A model generated the notes under the pieces. That model searched no databases and was not told where the DNA came from. It saw nothing but the letters and a program-made list of their open reading frames with translations. From Winogradskyella algicola (lineage in GTDB: Bacteria; Bacteroidota; Bacteroidia; Flavobacteriales; Flavobacteriaceae): a stretch of 64,000 bases of DNA. The translations under genes and the position numbers were made by a program. Location: NCBI RefSeq assembly GCF_005869935.1, contig NZ_SZQF01000010.1:26553-90552 (forward strand), read 5' to 3'. Below, piece by piece: positions 17,798 to 26,475 of the stretch (position 1 is the first letter of the stretch; every line of letters starts with the position of its first letter).

Positions 17798-17822
17798 AAT
17801 AGTATATTTAATTAATACTATT
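17798..17822 (-). promoter_or_regulatory. Inverted repeat next to the MFS start codon
   Basis: AATAGTAT and ATACTATT form perfect 8-bp arms with a 9-base spacer, ending 2 bp before the ATG at 17795. In the mRNA this could fold into an AU-rich hairpin abutting the start codon. Whether it controls translation or is a DNA site is not known. Confidence 0.4.
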
Positions 17823-17844
17823 CTGACAAGCAAGGCTTATCAAA

Positions 17845-17872
17845 ACTTATTGTGAGAAGTGAAAATATAAGT
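17845..17872. promoter_or_regulatory. 28-bp element with inverted arms, MFS side (copy 1)
   Basis: Arms ACTTA and TAAGT flank an 18-base spacer containing GAAGTGAAAATA. The copy at 19184-19211 before susC has arms ATTTA and TAAAT with the same spacer length and the same spacer core. Both copies fall just downstream of a candidate -7 box, in the early transcribed region of the two divergent operons. The core has the same plus-strand orientation at both sites, although the genes point in opposite directions. A DNA-binding site is therefore more likely than an RNA element. Confidence 0.45.
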
Positions 17873-17885
17873 CTTGAATTGTCGG

Positions 17886-17914
17886 TAAAGATATAAAAGA
17901 TTTTAGAACACCAA
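17886..17914 (-). promoter_or_regulatory. Candidate promoter of the MFS-to-GH97 operon
   Basis: On the minus strand, TTG (17914-17912) is followed after 18 bp by TATCTTTA (17893-17886). The latter differs from TAnnTTTG only in its last base. It lies directly after the lacI stop codon region and would give a leader of roughly 85 bases containing the 28-bp element and the start-codon hairpin. Confidence 0.4.
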
Positions 17915-17924
17915 TGTTAAATTT

Positions 17925-18971
17925 CTATTTAGTGGATTCGCGCTCGATCAATTCTGTAGCAATGATAACGGTTTGAAAATACTCTTCCTCAGTTTCTATA
18001 TTGTTTTCTAATTTATTAATCAGTAAATCCGCAGCTTTCTCGCCCATTTGTTGCGCATGTTGGCTGACCGTTGTTAAGCTTGGAGTAGAATGTTTTGAAA
18101 GCACACCATCTGTAAAGCCTATAACCTGAACATCTTCAGGAATATTTAAACCTAATTTTCTTGCCACTTTCATAGCAGATAGCGCATACAACTCATTTAC
18201 AGCGAACACTCCATCAATACCATTATTAGCCTTAAACAACTGTTTTATTTCATTTTCTAAGGCATCTAAACGTGTTTCATAATCTAATGTATCGTCAATT
18301 TTCAGAATAAGATCCGCTTTAGGTTGTATTTGATGTTTCTCTAAAGCTTCTAGATATCCTTGAGTTCTTAATTTACCGACGCTTACATAATCCTTAGTAG
18401 TTATTAATGCAATGGATTTACAACCATTACGTAAGAGTTTTTCAACGGCATTTTTAGCACCATTTAAATCATCTACAATAACTTTATCGCAGTTCATATC
18501 AGACACCACACGATCAAACATTACTATAGGCATTCCTTGACTCATTGTCTCATTAAAATGATGATAATCCTGCAATTGTTGTGTTTCTTTAGAAATTGAT
18601 AATATAAACCCATCAATACTACCATTAGCCAGCATTTCCATGTTAATTACCTCTTTAGAAAACGACTCATTAGAAAGACCAACAATGACGTTATAGCCTC
18701 TTTTGTTAGCAACCAACTCTACCCCTCTAATAACTTTAGAAAAGAAATGATGTACAATTTCAGGAATAATAATACCTATAGTGTTAGTTTTACGGTTCTT
18801 TAGACTTAAGGCAATATTATTAGGCCTGTAATTATATAGCTTTGCAAAAGCCTGCACTTTCTGCTTAGTATCTTCACTTATTTCTGCGCTATTTCTTAAT
18901 GCTTTTGAAACTGTAGAAATAGATACCTCTAACTCTCTGGCTATTTGTTTTAATGTTATTTTTCTTTTCAT
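17925..18971 (-). CDS. LacI-family transcriptional regulator of the alpha-glucan locus
   Basis: The N-terminal helix-turn-helix ITLKQIARELEVSISTVSKAL and hinge region (to about residue 60) are followed by a periplasmic-binding-protein-like sugar sensor starting NTIGIIIPEIVHHFFSKVI. Late segments VIGFTDGVLSKHSTPSLTTV are typical of LacI/GalR. The length of 348 residues is normal. It lies between the MFS operon and the divergent susC operon. The 18-bp perfect palindrome CACGAAAACGTTTTCGTG with a central CG, located upstream of susC, is the classic form of a LacI-family operator. It is therefore the obvious regulator for both operons; the ligand is inferred to be maltose or a maltodextrin. Confidence 0.92.
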   Translation of the reverse strand: MKRKITLKQIARELEVSISTVSKALRNSAEISEDTKQKVQAFAKLYNYRPNNIALSLKNRKTNTIGIIIPEIVHHFFSKVIRGVELVANKRGYNVIVGLSNESFSKEVINMEMLANGSIDGFILSISKETQQLQDYHHFNETMSQGMPIVMFDRVVSDMNCDKVIVDDLNGAKNAVEKLLRNGCKSIALITTKDYVSVGKLRTQGYLEALEKHQIQPKADLILKIDDTLDYETRLDALENEIKQLFKANNGIDGVFAVNELYALSAMKVARKLGLNIPEDVQVIGFTDGVLSKHSTPSLTTVSQHAQQMGEKAADLLINKLENNIETEEEYFQTVIIATELIERESTK

Positions 18972-19093
18972 CTTTTAGGCTATAAATCAGTAAGCGAAGA
19001 TAACCTTATTTAAATAAATTAAATTCTTAACTTCTCAATTTTAACTATAGGTAATTGCGAATTTCTTATTTTTTTGGTATTTTTCTTTAAATG

Positions 19094-19136
19094 TTAACGA
19101 TTGTTAAAAAGTTTTTAACACGAAAACGTTTTCGTG
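19094..19136. promoter_or_regulatory. Palindrome cluster upstream of susC (candidate operators)
   Basis: Two perfect palindromes abut: TGTTAAAAAGTTTTTAACA (19102-19120) and CACGAAAACGTTTTCGTG (19119-19136), sharing two bases. A third, looser one, TTAAC-gatt-GTTAA, overlaps the left side (19094-19107). The CG-centred palindrome is the kind bound by LacI-family dimers. The cluster lies about 35-75 bp upstream of the weak susC -7 candidates, upstream of where RNA polymerase would sit. This suits activation as well as repression. Confidence 0.6.
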
Positions 19137-19170
19137 ACATATGTCATATTTTTTAACACTCAAATCACAC

Positions 19171-19188
19171 TAATTTTACATAGATTTA
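19171..19188 (+). promoter_or_regulatory. Weak candidate -7 boxes of the susC operon
   Basis: TAATTTTA (19171-19178) and TAGATTTA (19181-19188) each match TAnnTTTG in all but the last base. No TTG is found at the expected -33 distance from either. The weakness suggests that expression of susC depends on an activator. Confidence 0.3.
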
Positions 19189-19211
19189 ACCCAAGAAGTG
19201 AAAATATAAAT
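19184..19211. promoter_or_regulatory. 28-bp element with inverted arms, susC side (copy 2)
   Basis: Arms ATTTA and TAAAT flank 18 bases that include the GAAGTGAAAATA core shared with the copy at 17845-17872. Compared with that copy, the arms change from C/G to T/A at paired positions, which preserves the inverted repeat. It ends 33 bp before the susC start codon. Confidence 0.45.
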
Positions 19212-19244
19212 CAATTAACTAAGCAATTAACTTAAAAATATTGT

Positions 19245-22166
19245 ATGAAAACATTCTTAAATGCCTTATTGTTCTGTTTAATAATGGTCCCTGCCACATT
19301 AATGGCACAAACAACCGTTTCGGGTACAGTAACAGATAAAGCAAACGCTATGCCTTTACCAGGTGTAAATGTGCTGGTAAAAGGAACTTCTAGAGGTGCA
19401 TCTACCGATTTTGACGGTAAGTTCTCTTTAGAGGTTAACCAAGGTGAAACTATCGTAGTTTCTTATGTTGGTTACAAAACTCAAGAAGTAACCTTTAATG
19501 GTCAATCTAATCTTGATATTGCACTTGAAGAAGATGCAGCACAATTAGACGAAGTAGTCCTCATTGGTTATGGTTCTACAACGAAGCAAGATGCCACTGG
19601 CGCTGTTGAAAAGGTAGGAGACGAAGAGTTTAACCGTGGAGCCATTGTAGCTCCTCAACAACTAATCGCTGGTAAAGCTGCAGGTGTCCGTATTACTACT
19701 GGCGGTGGTGCCGCAGGAGAGGGTGGTGAAATTAGAATTCGTGGTGGCGCATCATTATCCGCTACAAACGATCCGCTTATTGTCATCGACGGTTTACCAA
19801 TAGATCAAAGAGGTGGAGCCCAAGGAATCACCAATGCTCTAAACTCGGTTAATCCAGCAGATATTCAAGATTTTGTAGTGTTAAAAGATGCTTCGGCTAC
19901 TGCAATTTATGGTTCTCGTGCGTCTAACGGTGTTATTTTAATTACCACGAAAAAAGGACAGGCTAACCAACCGTTTAAAGTAGAATATGGCTTGCAAGCA
20001 TCTGTACGTAATGTTGCAAACACGGTAAACGTATTGTCTGCAAGCGAGTACAGAGCTCTAGCTTCTGATCCACGCTTTGATACATCTACTTTAGGAGATG
20101 CTAGCACAGATTGGCAAGACGAACTCTACCAGACTGGTGTTGGTATGATACATAATGTAACGGTATCCAAAGGTTATGAAAACTTTAATTTTAGGGTTAA
20201 CCTTAACCACACCTCTCAAGAAGGTCCTTTAGATGGATTATTTGAACAAACTGGTGCTAATATGGCTTTTGTTCATCGTTTTTTAGATAACGATTTAAAG
20301 TTAACATTAACATCTAATCTTACTCAAAGTGAGTCTGATTTTGCTAACCAAGGTGCTATTGGAAGTGCCGTTAGGTTTGACCCAACCCAATCGGTTTTTG
20401 ATGAGAATGGTAATTTTACACAATATCCTTCGAATCCTAATGCACCAGTCAATCCATTATGGTATTTAGATCCTGCAAATGACAATGATAGACAAACCGT
20501 TAAGCGTGCTATCACTAACTTTAACATTGATTATAAATTTTGGTTTTTAAAGGAACTTCGTTTTAATTTAAATGCTGGTATTGATTATGCTGAGAATAAT
20601 GGTCACCGTTTTGAAGAGGCAAGACCAAATGTAGATAATAGTGTTCCTTTAAATGAAGTATCTTCTGGTCTTAATAGAAATACCTTATTAGACTTCTATC
20701 TCAATTATAAAAAGAATATCGAATCTTTAAATACAACCATAGATATTACAGCCGGTCACTCATTTCAGGAATTTTATATAGAAGGTTTCTTTGATAGAGT
20801 ATCTAATGCGCCTATTAGCCAGACCGATATCAATAGAAACGCCTTAGAGTCGTATTTTGCAAGAGCAAGTTTTGATATCGCTGATAAGTATTTGATTTCT
20901 GCTACTTACAGACGTGATGGTTCTTCTAGATTCAGTGAAGATAACCGTTGGGGTGATTTTGCAGGTGTATCTGTTGGCTGGATTTTATCTAACGAATCAT
21001 TTTTAAAAGATTCGTTCTTCTCTAATTTAAAGCTTCGTGCAGGTTGGGGACAAACGGGTCAGCAAGAGCTTAATGATCGTAATTATGGGTATTTAGGAAT
21101 TTACACTCCTTCGCGCAACAATGCAGCCAATGTACAATTTGGCTACAACCAAGTTAATGGACAAGTTGATTTAACAGATCCTATCTTTATACAAACTTTA
21201 CGTCCTGAAGGATTTGATGAAAATCTTAAATGGGAGCAAACAGATCAGTATAACGTTGCATTAGATTTTGGTTTCTTTAATAATAGATTAAACGGTACTA
21301 TTGATGCCTATTACAGGGAAACAAAAGATTTATTATCCACCATCCCTACCGCTGCTGGTTCAAATTTAACTGACTTACTTACAACCAATGTTGGTGAGGT
21401 TACTAGTCGTGGTTTAGAATTTACTCTAAATGGTGTCATTTTTCAGCAAGAGGATTTTGGTTGGGATGCCAATTTTAACCTAACTTTCCAAGACCAAGAA
21501 ATTACTAGTTTGAGTTTAAACAATGACCCTAACTATTTTATTTTAACTGGTGGTATATCTGGTGGTGTTGGAAACAACATTCAAATTCTAAGAGAAGGAT
21601 TTGACCCAACAACATTCTTTGTCTTCCGCCAAGTATATGATAGTAATGGTGATCCTATAGAAGGAGCTTATGTTGATGTTAATGGAGATAATCAAATTAC
21701 TGAGGCAGATAGACAACCTTTCAAAAAAGCGACTCCAGATGCTTTTATTGGTTTTACCAATAATTTTAGATACAAAGATTTTGATTTAAACTTTACCTTT
21801 AGAGGAAGTTTCGGAAACTATGTGTATAATAACAGTGCTTCTCAATCAGGTAATATAAATGCCGTAGTCAACCAAGCGGGTTATCAAGCCAACGCCCATG
21901 CTAGCTTCTTGGATACTGGTTTTGAAAATCAACAATTATTTTCTGATCATTATATAGAGCGTGCAGATTTTGTTAGATTAGATAATATCTCATTAGGTTA
22001 TACCTTACCTTTTGAAAAAATGACCTTAAGAGCTTCCTTAACGGCAACCAACTTATTCGTCATCACTGAATATGATGGCTTAGACCCTGAAATTGGTAAT
22101 GGTATTGAGAACAATTTCTATCCTCGTACTAGAGATGTTGTTTTAGGCTTGAACTTTACATTTTAA
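19245..22166 (+). CDS. susC: SusC-type TonB-dependent receptor
   Basis: Outer-membrane importer for alpha-glucan oligosaccharides, working with the SusD lipoprotein as lid. The signal peptide ends TLMAQ. Residues about 24-105 form the carboxypeptidase-regulatory-like beta domain (TVSGTVTDKANAMPLPGVNV). The plug (about 115-235) carries GAVEKV, LIAGKAAGVRI and NDPLIVIDGLPI. A long beta-barrel follows, ending VVLGLNFTF with the C-terminal aromatic expected of barrel proteins. There is no N-terminal STN domain, so anti-sigma signalling is not expected. It is the first gene of the plus-strand sus operon, 6 bp before susD. Confidence 0.95.
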   Translation: MKTFLNALLFCLIMVPATLMAQTTVSGTVTDKANAMPLPGVNVLVKGTSRGASTDFDGKFSLEVNQGETIVVSYVGYKTQEVTFNGQSNLDIALEEDAAQLDEVVLIGYGSTTKQDATGAVEKVGDEEFNRGAIVAPQQLIAGKAAGVRITTGGGAAGEGGEIRIRGGASLSATNDPLIVIDGLPIDQRGGAQGITNALNSVNPADIQDFVVLKDASATAIYGSRASNGVILITTKKGQANQPFKVEYGLQASVRNVANTVNVLSASEYRALASDPRFDTSTLGDASTDWQDELYQTGVGMIHNVTVSKGYENFNFRVNLNHTSQEGPLDGLFEQTGANMAFVHRFLDNDLKLTLTSNLTQSESDFANQGAIGSAVRFDPTQSVFDENGNFTQYPSNPNAPVNPLWYLDPANDNDRQTVKRAITNFNIDYKFWFLKELRFNLNAGIDYAENNGHRFEEARPNVDNSVPLNEVSSGLNRNTLLDFYLNYKKNIESLNTTIDITAGHSFQEFYIEGFFDRVSNAPISQTDINRNALESYFARASFDIADKYLISATYRRDGSSRFSEDNRWGDFAGVSVGWILSNESFLKDSFFSNLKLRAGWGQTGQQELNDRNYGYLGIYTPSRNNAANVQFGYNQVNGQVDLTDPIFIQTLRPEGFDENLKWEQTDQYNVALDFGFFNNRLNGTIDAYYRETKDLLSTIPTAAGSNLTDLLTTNVGEVTSRGLEFTLNGVIFQQEDFGWDANFNLTFQDQEITSLSLNNDPNYFILTGGISGGVGNNIQILREGFDPTTFFVFRQVYDSNGDPIEGAYVDVNGDNQITEADRQPFKKATPDAFIGFTNNFRYKDFDLNFTFRGSFGNYVYNNSASQSGNINAVVNQAGYQANAHASFLDTGFENQQLFSDHYIERADFVRLDNISLGYTLPFEKMTLRASLTATNLFVITEYDGLDPEIGNGIENNFYPRTRDVVLGLNFTF

Positions 22167-22172
22167 AGAAAG

Positions 22173-23819
22173 ATGAAAAATTATATAACAAAAACAAACA
22201 AAGCTATGATGACAAGAATGATTAAAACTGTCTTGTTTGTTTTCACAACTGTATTATTTATGCAATCTTGTGAAGACCGACTAGACCTACAACCTGAAGA
22301 TGCAAGGCTTACTGCCGATGCAGCTTTTGAAGATCCAGAAGCTTACCAAGAATTTCTAGGAAAACTTTATGCTGGGATTTCACTGAGTGGACAAGAAGGA
22401 CCTTCTGGTTCAGCAGATTTAGCTGGTTTAGATGAAGGGTTTTCAAATTACTTGCGTTTGTATTGGAAAATGCAAGAGTTAACGACTGATGAAGCGCTTA
22501 TTGCATGGAATGATGGTACTATTCAAGATTTGCATACACAAACATGGACCGCTGGTAACGAATTTATACGTACCATGTATAGTCGTATTATGTACCAAGT
22601 CGCATTATGTAATGAATTTTTAAGACAAACTACAGATTCTAAATTAGATGGTAGAGGTGTTGATGGTGACTTACGTGCCGAAATTCAAGAATATCGTGCA
22701 GAAGCCAGATTTATGAGAGCTTTATCGTACTGGCATGCCATGGATTTATACGCGAATCCACCTTTTGTAACGGAAGATGATCCTATTGGGGCTTTTCTTC
22801 CACCTCAAATTCAAAGAGCTGATTTATTTAATTACGTAGAATCTGAACTTTTAGATATCTTAGATGATTTAGCTGAACCTAATGCAGATCCAGCTACATA
22901 TTATGGTAGAGCAGATAGAGCTGCAGCTTGGATGGTGTTGGCAAAAATATATCTTAATGCAGAAGTGTACACTGGGACATCGCGCTATGCAGATGTTATT
23001 ACTTATACTAACAATATTATTAATGCTGGCTATTCTATACCAGATGTACCTTACTTCTTCTCATTTTTAGCGGATAATGATTCTAACGGTGCTCAAAACG
23101 AAGTGATTTTTACTATTCCCTTTGATGGATTAAGAACGCAGGCTTTTGGAGGTATGACGTTTTTAACACATGCTCCCGTTGGCGGTACTATGGACCCTGC
23201 TGATTTTGGTATCAACGGTGGATGGTTTGGTATTAGAACTACGCCTACTTTCGTTGAACAATTTCCTGGTGAAGAAAATTCTCTAGATGGTAGAGAGTTA
23301 TTATATACTGATGGTCAAAACAAAGATATTGCAGACGTTAGTACCTTTACTGAAGGATTTGCTGTTGCAAAATTCAGAAATGTTGATACACTAGGTAATC
23401 AAGGTTCTGATAGTTCTGGTGACCACACTGATATTGATTTCCCAATGTTTAGATTGGCAGATGTGTATTTAATGTATGCTGAAGCTGTATTACGCGGCGG
23501 CGGCGGCTCTACAAGTACTGCTGTGGATTATATTAACGAATTAAGAGAGCGTGCCTATGGAAATACTAGTGGTAATATTTCTGCTGGTGATCTTACTTTA
23601 GACTTTATTCTAGATGAGCGTTCTAGAGAGTTATACTGGGAAGCACACAGAAGAACGGATCTTATACGATTTAATCAATTCTCTAGTAATGGCGTTTGGC
23701 AGTGGAAAGGTAATGTACAACAAGGCACAACCACTGAAGCCTTTAGAGATGTGATGCCTTTACCTCAGACCGATTTAGGTATCAACACTAACTTAGAGCA
23801 AAATCCAGGTTATAACTAA
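22173..23819 (+). CDS. susD: SusD/RagB-family starch-binding lipoprotein
   Basis: Surface lipoprotein that caps SusC and binds alpha-glucan. The lipobox is LFMQSC (Cys33 from this start), followed by the acidic EDRLD tail typical of surface-exported Bacteroidota lipoproteins. SusD landmarks: EYRAEARFMRALSYWHAMDLY and PLPQTDLGINTNLEQNPGY at the C-terminus. The signal peptide is long from this ATG; an internal Met at residue 12, 13 or 16 could also serve. The TPR-like helices and the 548-residue length fit the family. It follows susC by 6 bp. Confidence 0.93.
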   Translation: MKNYITKTNKAMMTRMIKTVLFVFTTVLFMQSCEDRLDLQPEDARLTADAAFEDPEAYQEFLGKLYAGISLSGQEGPSGSADLAGLDEGFSNYLRLYWKMQELTTDEALIAWNDGTIQDLHTQTWTAGNEFIRTMYSRIMYQVALCNEFLRQTTDSKLDGRGVDGDLRAEIQEYRAEARFMRALSYWHAMDLYANPPFVTEDDPIGAFLPPQIQRADLFNYVESELLDILDDLAEPNADPATYYGRADRAAAWMVLAKIYLNAEVYTGTSRYADVITYTNNIINAGYSIPDVPYFFSFLADNDSNGAQNEVIFTIPFDGLRTQAFGGMTFLTHAPVGGTMDPADFGINGGWFGIRTTPTFVEQFPGEENSLDGRELLYTDGQNKDIADVSTFTEGFAVAKFRNVDTLGNQGSDSSGDHTDIDFPMFRLADVYLMYAEAVLRGGGGSTSTAVDYINELRERAYGNTSGNISAGDLTLDFILDERSRELYWEAHRRTDLIRFNQFSSNGVWQWKGNVQQGTTTEAFRDVMPLPQTDLGINTNLEQNPGYN

Positions 23820-23836
23820 AATTAAATATAAATACA

Positions 23837-24964
23837 ATGAAATTAATAAAAGTATTACCACTGTCATTACTGCTTGTATTTTTTGTTACCACGAGTTGTG
23901 AAAAAGAAGATTCAGAATTTGTAGCTTCAAATAGTACTCCTATTGCACTAGAAGATTTGACAATTTCTGATGTAGTAATTGATGGTTCTAATCCAAATAA
24001 TCCTGCAGTAACCTTTAATTGGACTAATGCAGATTTTTCTGAAGCTGTTGTGGAAAATTATTCCGTTGAGTTTTCATCTGATCAAGCTTTTACAAGTCCA
24101 GTTGAAGGTACGAGTACTGCCGGTACTAGTTCTGTAACTATGACTATGAGTCAACTCAATTCAACAGCTGATAATGCTGGTCTCGCACCACTAGTGTCAA
24201 GCCCAGTATATGTTCGTGTTATTGGGTCAATAGGAGATCAAAGCCAATTACCTGTAGTGTCAAATACAATCAGTTTTAATGTAACACCATTCTTCAACTA
24301 TTCGTTTAAAGACTTCTATTTAGTTGGTAATGGTACTTCTGCAGATTGGAATAACAACAATAATAATCCTGCTTTATTCAGAGATCCTGTTGATAGTGAT
24401 TTCTACACCTTTACAGGCTATTTTACTAAAGGTGGTGGTGGTTTTAATGATGGCCGCTTTAAAGTCCTAGAGTCTCGCGGTCAATGGCAACCACAATGGG
24501 GAGTTTCTGCCGACGAAGGATCAGATAATATTGAGAATTCAGGTTCTATAGCTGGTAACCCTGCAACTCAAGATAGCGATCCAGGAAGATTTGGAGTTGA
24601 TGCTGACGGTTTCTACACCTTTACTATTGACTTTGATGCTATGACCTATACCATGAATCCTTTTGATGCCAGTGGCGCAGCAGATTTTACAAGCATGACA
24701 ATTCAAGGTTCTGCTCTATCAGCTAGTACGAGTATGCAGCAATCATCTTTCGATTCTCATTTGTGGTACATCAGTAGTATAACCTTAGTACCTGGTGAAT
24801 TACAGTTTATGACGAATACAGGTTCAACTTGGGCAGGAACTACAGAGTTTTCTGGACAAGCTACAGAGGGATCAGATAGTATCCCTGTTATTGTAGGTGA
24901 TGATTATGAAGTTTGGTTTAGCGACCTTACTGGTGACTATATTATGATCCCATTAACTCTCTAA
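23837..24964 (+). CDS. susE: SusE-like outer-membrane starch-binding lipoprotein
   Basis: The lipobox VTTSC (Cys21) is followed by EKEDSEF, an acidic surface-export-type tail. Residues about 35-150 form an immunoglobulin-like SusE N-terminal domain (VTFNWTNADFSEAVVENYSV). Two beta-sandwich starch-binding modules follow: the first starts FYLVGNGTSADWNNN and contains QWQPQWG, and the second ends YEVWFSDLTGDYIMIP. Conserved tryptophans are likely the glucan platforms. It is paralogous to the next gene. By family it is a non-catalytic glucan-binding subunit that raises local substrate concentration. Confidence 0.85.
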   Translation: MKLIKVLPLSLLLVFFVTTSCEKEDSEFVASNSTPIALEDLTISDVVIDGSNPNNPAVTFNWTNADFSEAVVENYSVEFSSDQAFTSPVEGTSTAGTSSVTMTMSQLNSTADNAGLAPLVSSPVYVRVIGSIGDQSQLPVVSNTISFNVTPFFNYSFKDFYLVGNGTSADWNNNNNNPALFRDPVDSDFYTFTGYFTKGGGGFNDGRFKVLESRGQWQPQWGVSADEGSDNIENSGSIAGNPATQDSDPGRFGVDADGFYTFTIDFDAMTYTMNPFDASGAADFTSMTIQGSALSASTSMQQSSFDSHLWYISSITLVPGELQFMTNTGSTWAGTTEFSGQATEGSDSIPVIVGDDYEVWFSDLTGDYIMIPLTL

Positions 24965-24974
24965 AAAAATAATT

Positions 24975-26426
24975 ATGAAAAATAAACTTTATAAATTTAT
25001 CGGATTCTTCTTTATTGTTGCAGCTGCATTTACAGCATGTGAGGAAGATGATTCTGTTAATATTACTGAACCGGATCCTGCGCTAGTATTAGACTCACCA
25101 ACGTCTACTAGTGTAGTATTGAATTTTGGTTTACCAGATAACCCAGCTCTTACAGTGACATGGACCGATGAAATTACGGGAAGTAGCTCATATGATGTGC
25201 AAGTGGATACTGAAGAGGATTTTAACAATGCTTCCACAGTAGGTACTTCGTCAACTAATTCATTTTCTCTTTCTACTTCCGAATTAAATTCAATTTTAAA
25301 TTCTTTAGGAACTAGTTCATTAGAAAATGTGTCTCTTTATGTTAGGATTAGTGCTGGAGGTACTCTAAGTAATGTTATTGGTTTTTCTGTAACAGCCTAT
25401 CCTATTGATGGTGCTGAAATTACTGGTCCAGCTGCAAATGATAGCTTCGTTCTATCATTATCTACTATAGATGATACTGCGATTACTGTAAGTTGGGTAG
25501 ACTCAAATACCAGTTCTACTACTCACGAGGTACAACTAGCAGTTTCTGGAACAAATTTTACAAGTCCTGTTCCTTTGGGAAGTGTTACAGATGATAATAG
25601 TCTATCAGCTACTCATGGTGATTTAAATGCCGTTGCACTTGGCTTAGGTCTTGCATCTGACACAGCTAGTGATGTAGATATTAGAATAGTTTCTATTAGT
25701 ACTAATAGTTCTGGAGCTACAGATACCCGTACTTCTGAATCTGTTACAGTTTCTATTACTCCATACTCAGTAGCATTTCCAAATTTATACTTAGTTGGTG
25801 ACGCTACTACTCCAGGTTGGAATAACAATAACAACAATACTGTAGTTTTTAGAAATCAAAATGTTGCCAATAATTATGTTTACACAGGATATTTTAATGC
25901 AGGTGCATTTAAGCTTCTAGAAACTCCAGGACAATGGCAACCACAATGGGGAACTAATGATGGTTCTACGTTAGCTGTAAATCCTGGTGGTGGTTCAGAC
26001 CCTAATGTTTTCAGTGTAGCCACTGCAGGTTATTATACTTACGATTTTACCATTGTAGGTGAAGGAGGTAGTTTCACAGTAACTCCATATGATGCTTCTA
26101 GCGATCCAACATATAACTTAATTGGATTAATTGGTGCAGCTATCGGTGGTTGGGGAGACGGAGATGAAATAGACTTGACTCAAGATCCTAACAATCCTCA
26201 CTTATGGTACGCCTTGAATGTGAGTTTCGAAAATGGACAAGAATTCTTAATAAGACCAAATGATGACTGGGGTAATGGTGTTTGGAGATATACAGGGTCT
26301 GAAGAGCTTCATGGTCAGGCAAATTTAGCTGGCAGTGGTGATAATTTCCCATTTACTGCACCTACCGGCTCTTATGATTTTTGGTTTAATGACATAGATG
26401 GTAGCTATGTTATTGTTCCTAATTAA
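24975..26426 (+). CDS. susF: SusF/SusE-like outer-membrane starch-binding lipoprotein
   Basis: The lipobox FTAC (Cys22) is followed by EEDDSVN. Compared with SusE it has one extra immunoglobulin-like domain. Two tandem repeats, about 35-145 and about 150-265, share the patterns LTVTWTDEITGSSSYDVQV and ITVSWVDSNTSSTTHEVQL. Two starch-binding modules then follow, with LVGDATTPGWNNN, QWQPQWG and a C-terminal YDFWFNDIDGSYVIVP. The layout fits SusF with its larger set of binding modules, but the SusE/SusF split is by length only. A terminator-like hairpin follows 19 bp after the stop. Confidence 0.83.
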   Translation: MKNKLYKFIGFFFIVAAAFTACEEDDSVNITEPDPALVLDSPTSTSVVLNFGLPDNPALTVTWTDEITGSSSYDVQVDTEEDFNNASTVGTSSTNSFSLSTSELNSILNSLGTSSLENVSLYVRISAGGTLSNVIGFSVTAYPIDGAEITGPAANDSFVLSLSTIDDTAITVSWVDSNTSSTTHEVQLAVSGTNFTSPVPLGSVTDDNSLSATHGDLNAVALGLGLASDTASDVDIRIVSISTNSSGATDTRTSESVTVSITPYSVAFPNLYLVGDATTPGWNNNNNNTVVFRNQNVANNYVYTGYFNAGAFKLLETPGQWQPQWGTNDGSTLAVNPGGGSDPNVFSVATAGYYTYDFTIVGEGGSFTVTPYDASSDPTYNLIGLIGAAIGGWGDGDEIDLTQDPNNPHLWYALNVSFENGQEFLIRPNDDWGNGVWRYTGSEELHGQANLAGSGDNFPFTAPTGSYDFWFNDIDGSYVIVPN

Positions 26427-26444
26427 TCAATAATATTTTTTGTT

Positions 26445-26475
26445 AAAAGGGCTGTTTTAATCGACAGCCCTTTTT
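26445..26475 (+). terminator. Hairpin with T-tract between susF and the secreted amylase
   Basis: GGGCTGT and ACAGCCC arms, preceded by A4 and followed by T5, form a classic intrinsic terminator. Only 23 bp remain to the next ATG (26499), too little for a separate promoter downstream of it. It therefore probably acts as a partial terminator that lowers amylase expression relative to susCDEF. Confidence 0.8.

Noticed and set aside
19102..19136. Tandem palindromes as an intrinsic terminator for lacI or another gene
   Set aside because: No gene reads into them: lacI and susC diverge. The AT-only arms and lack of a T-tail after a GC stem do not fit a terminator.
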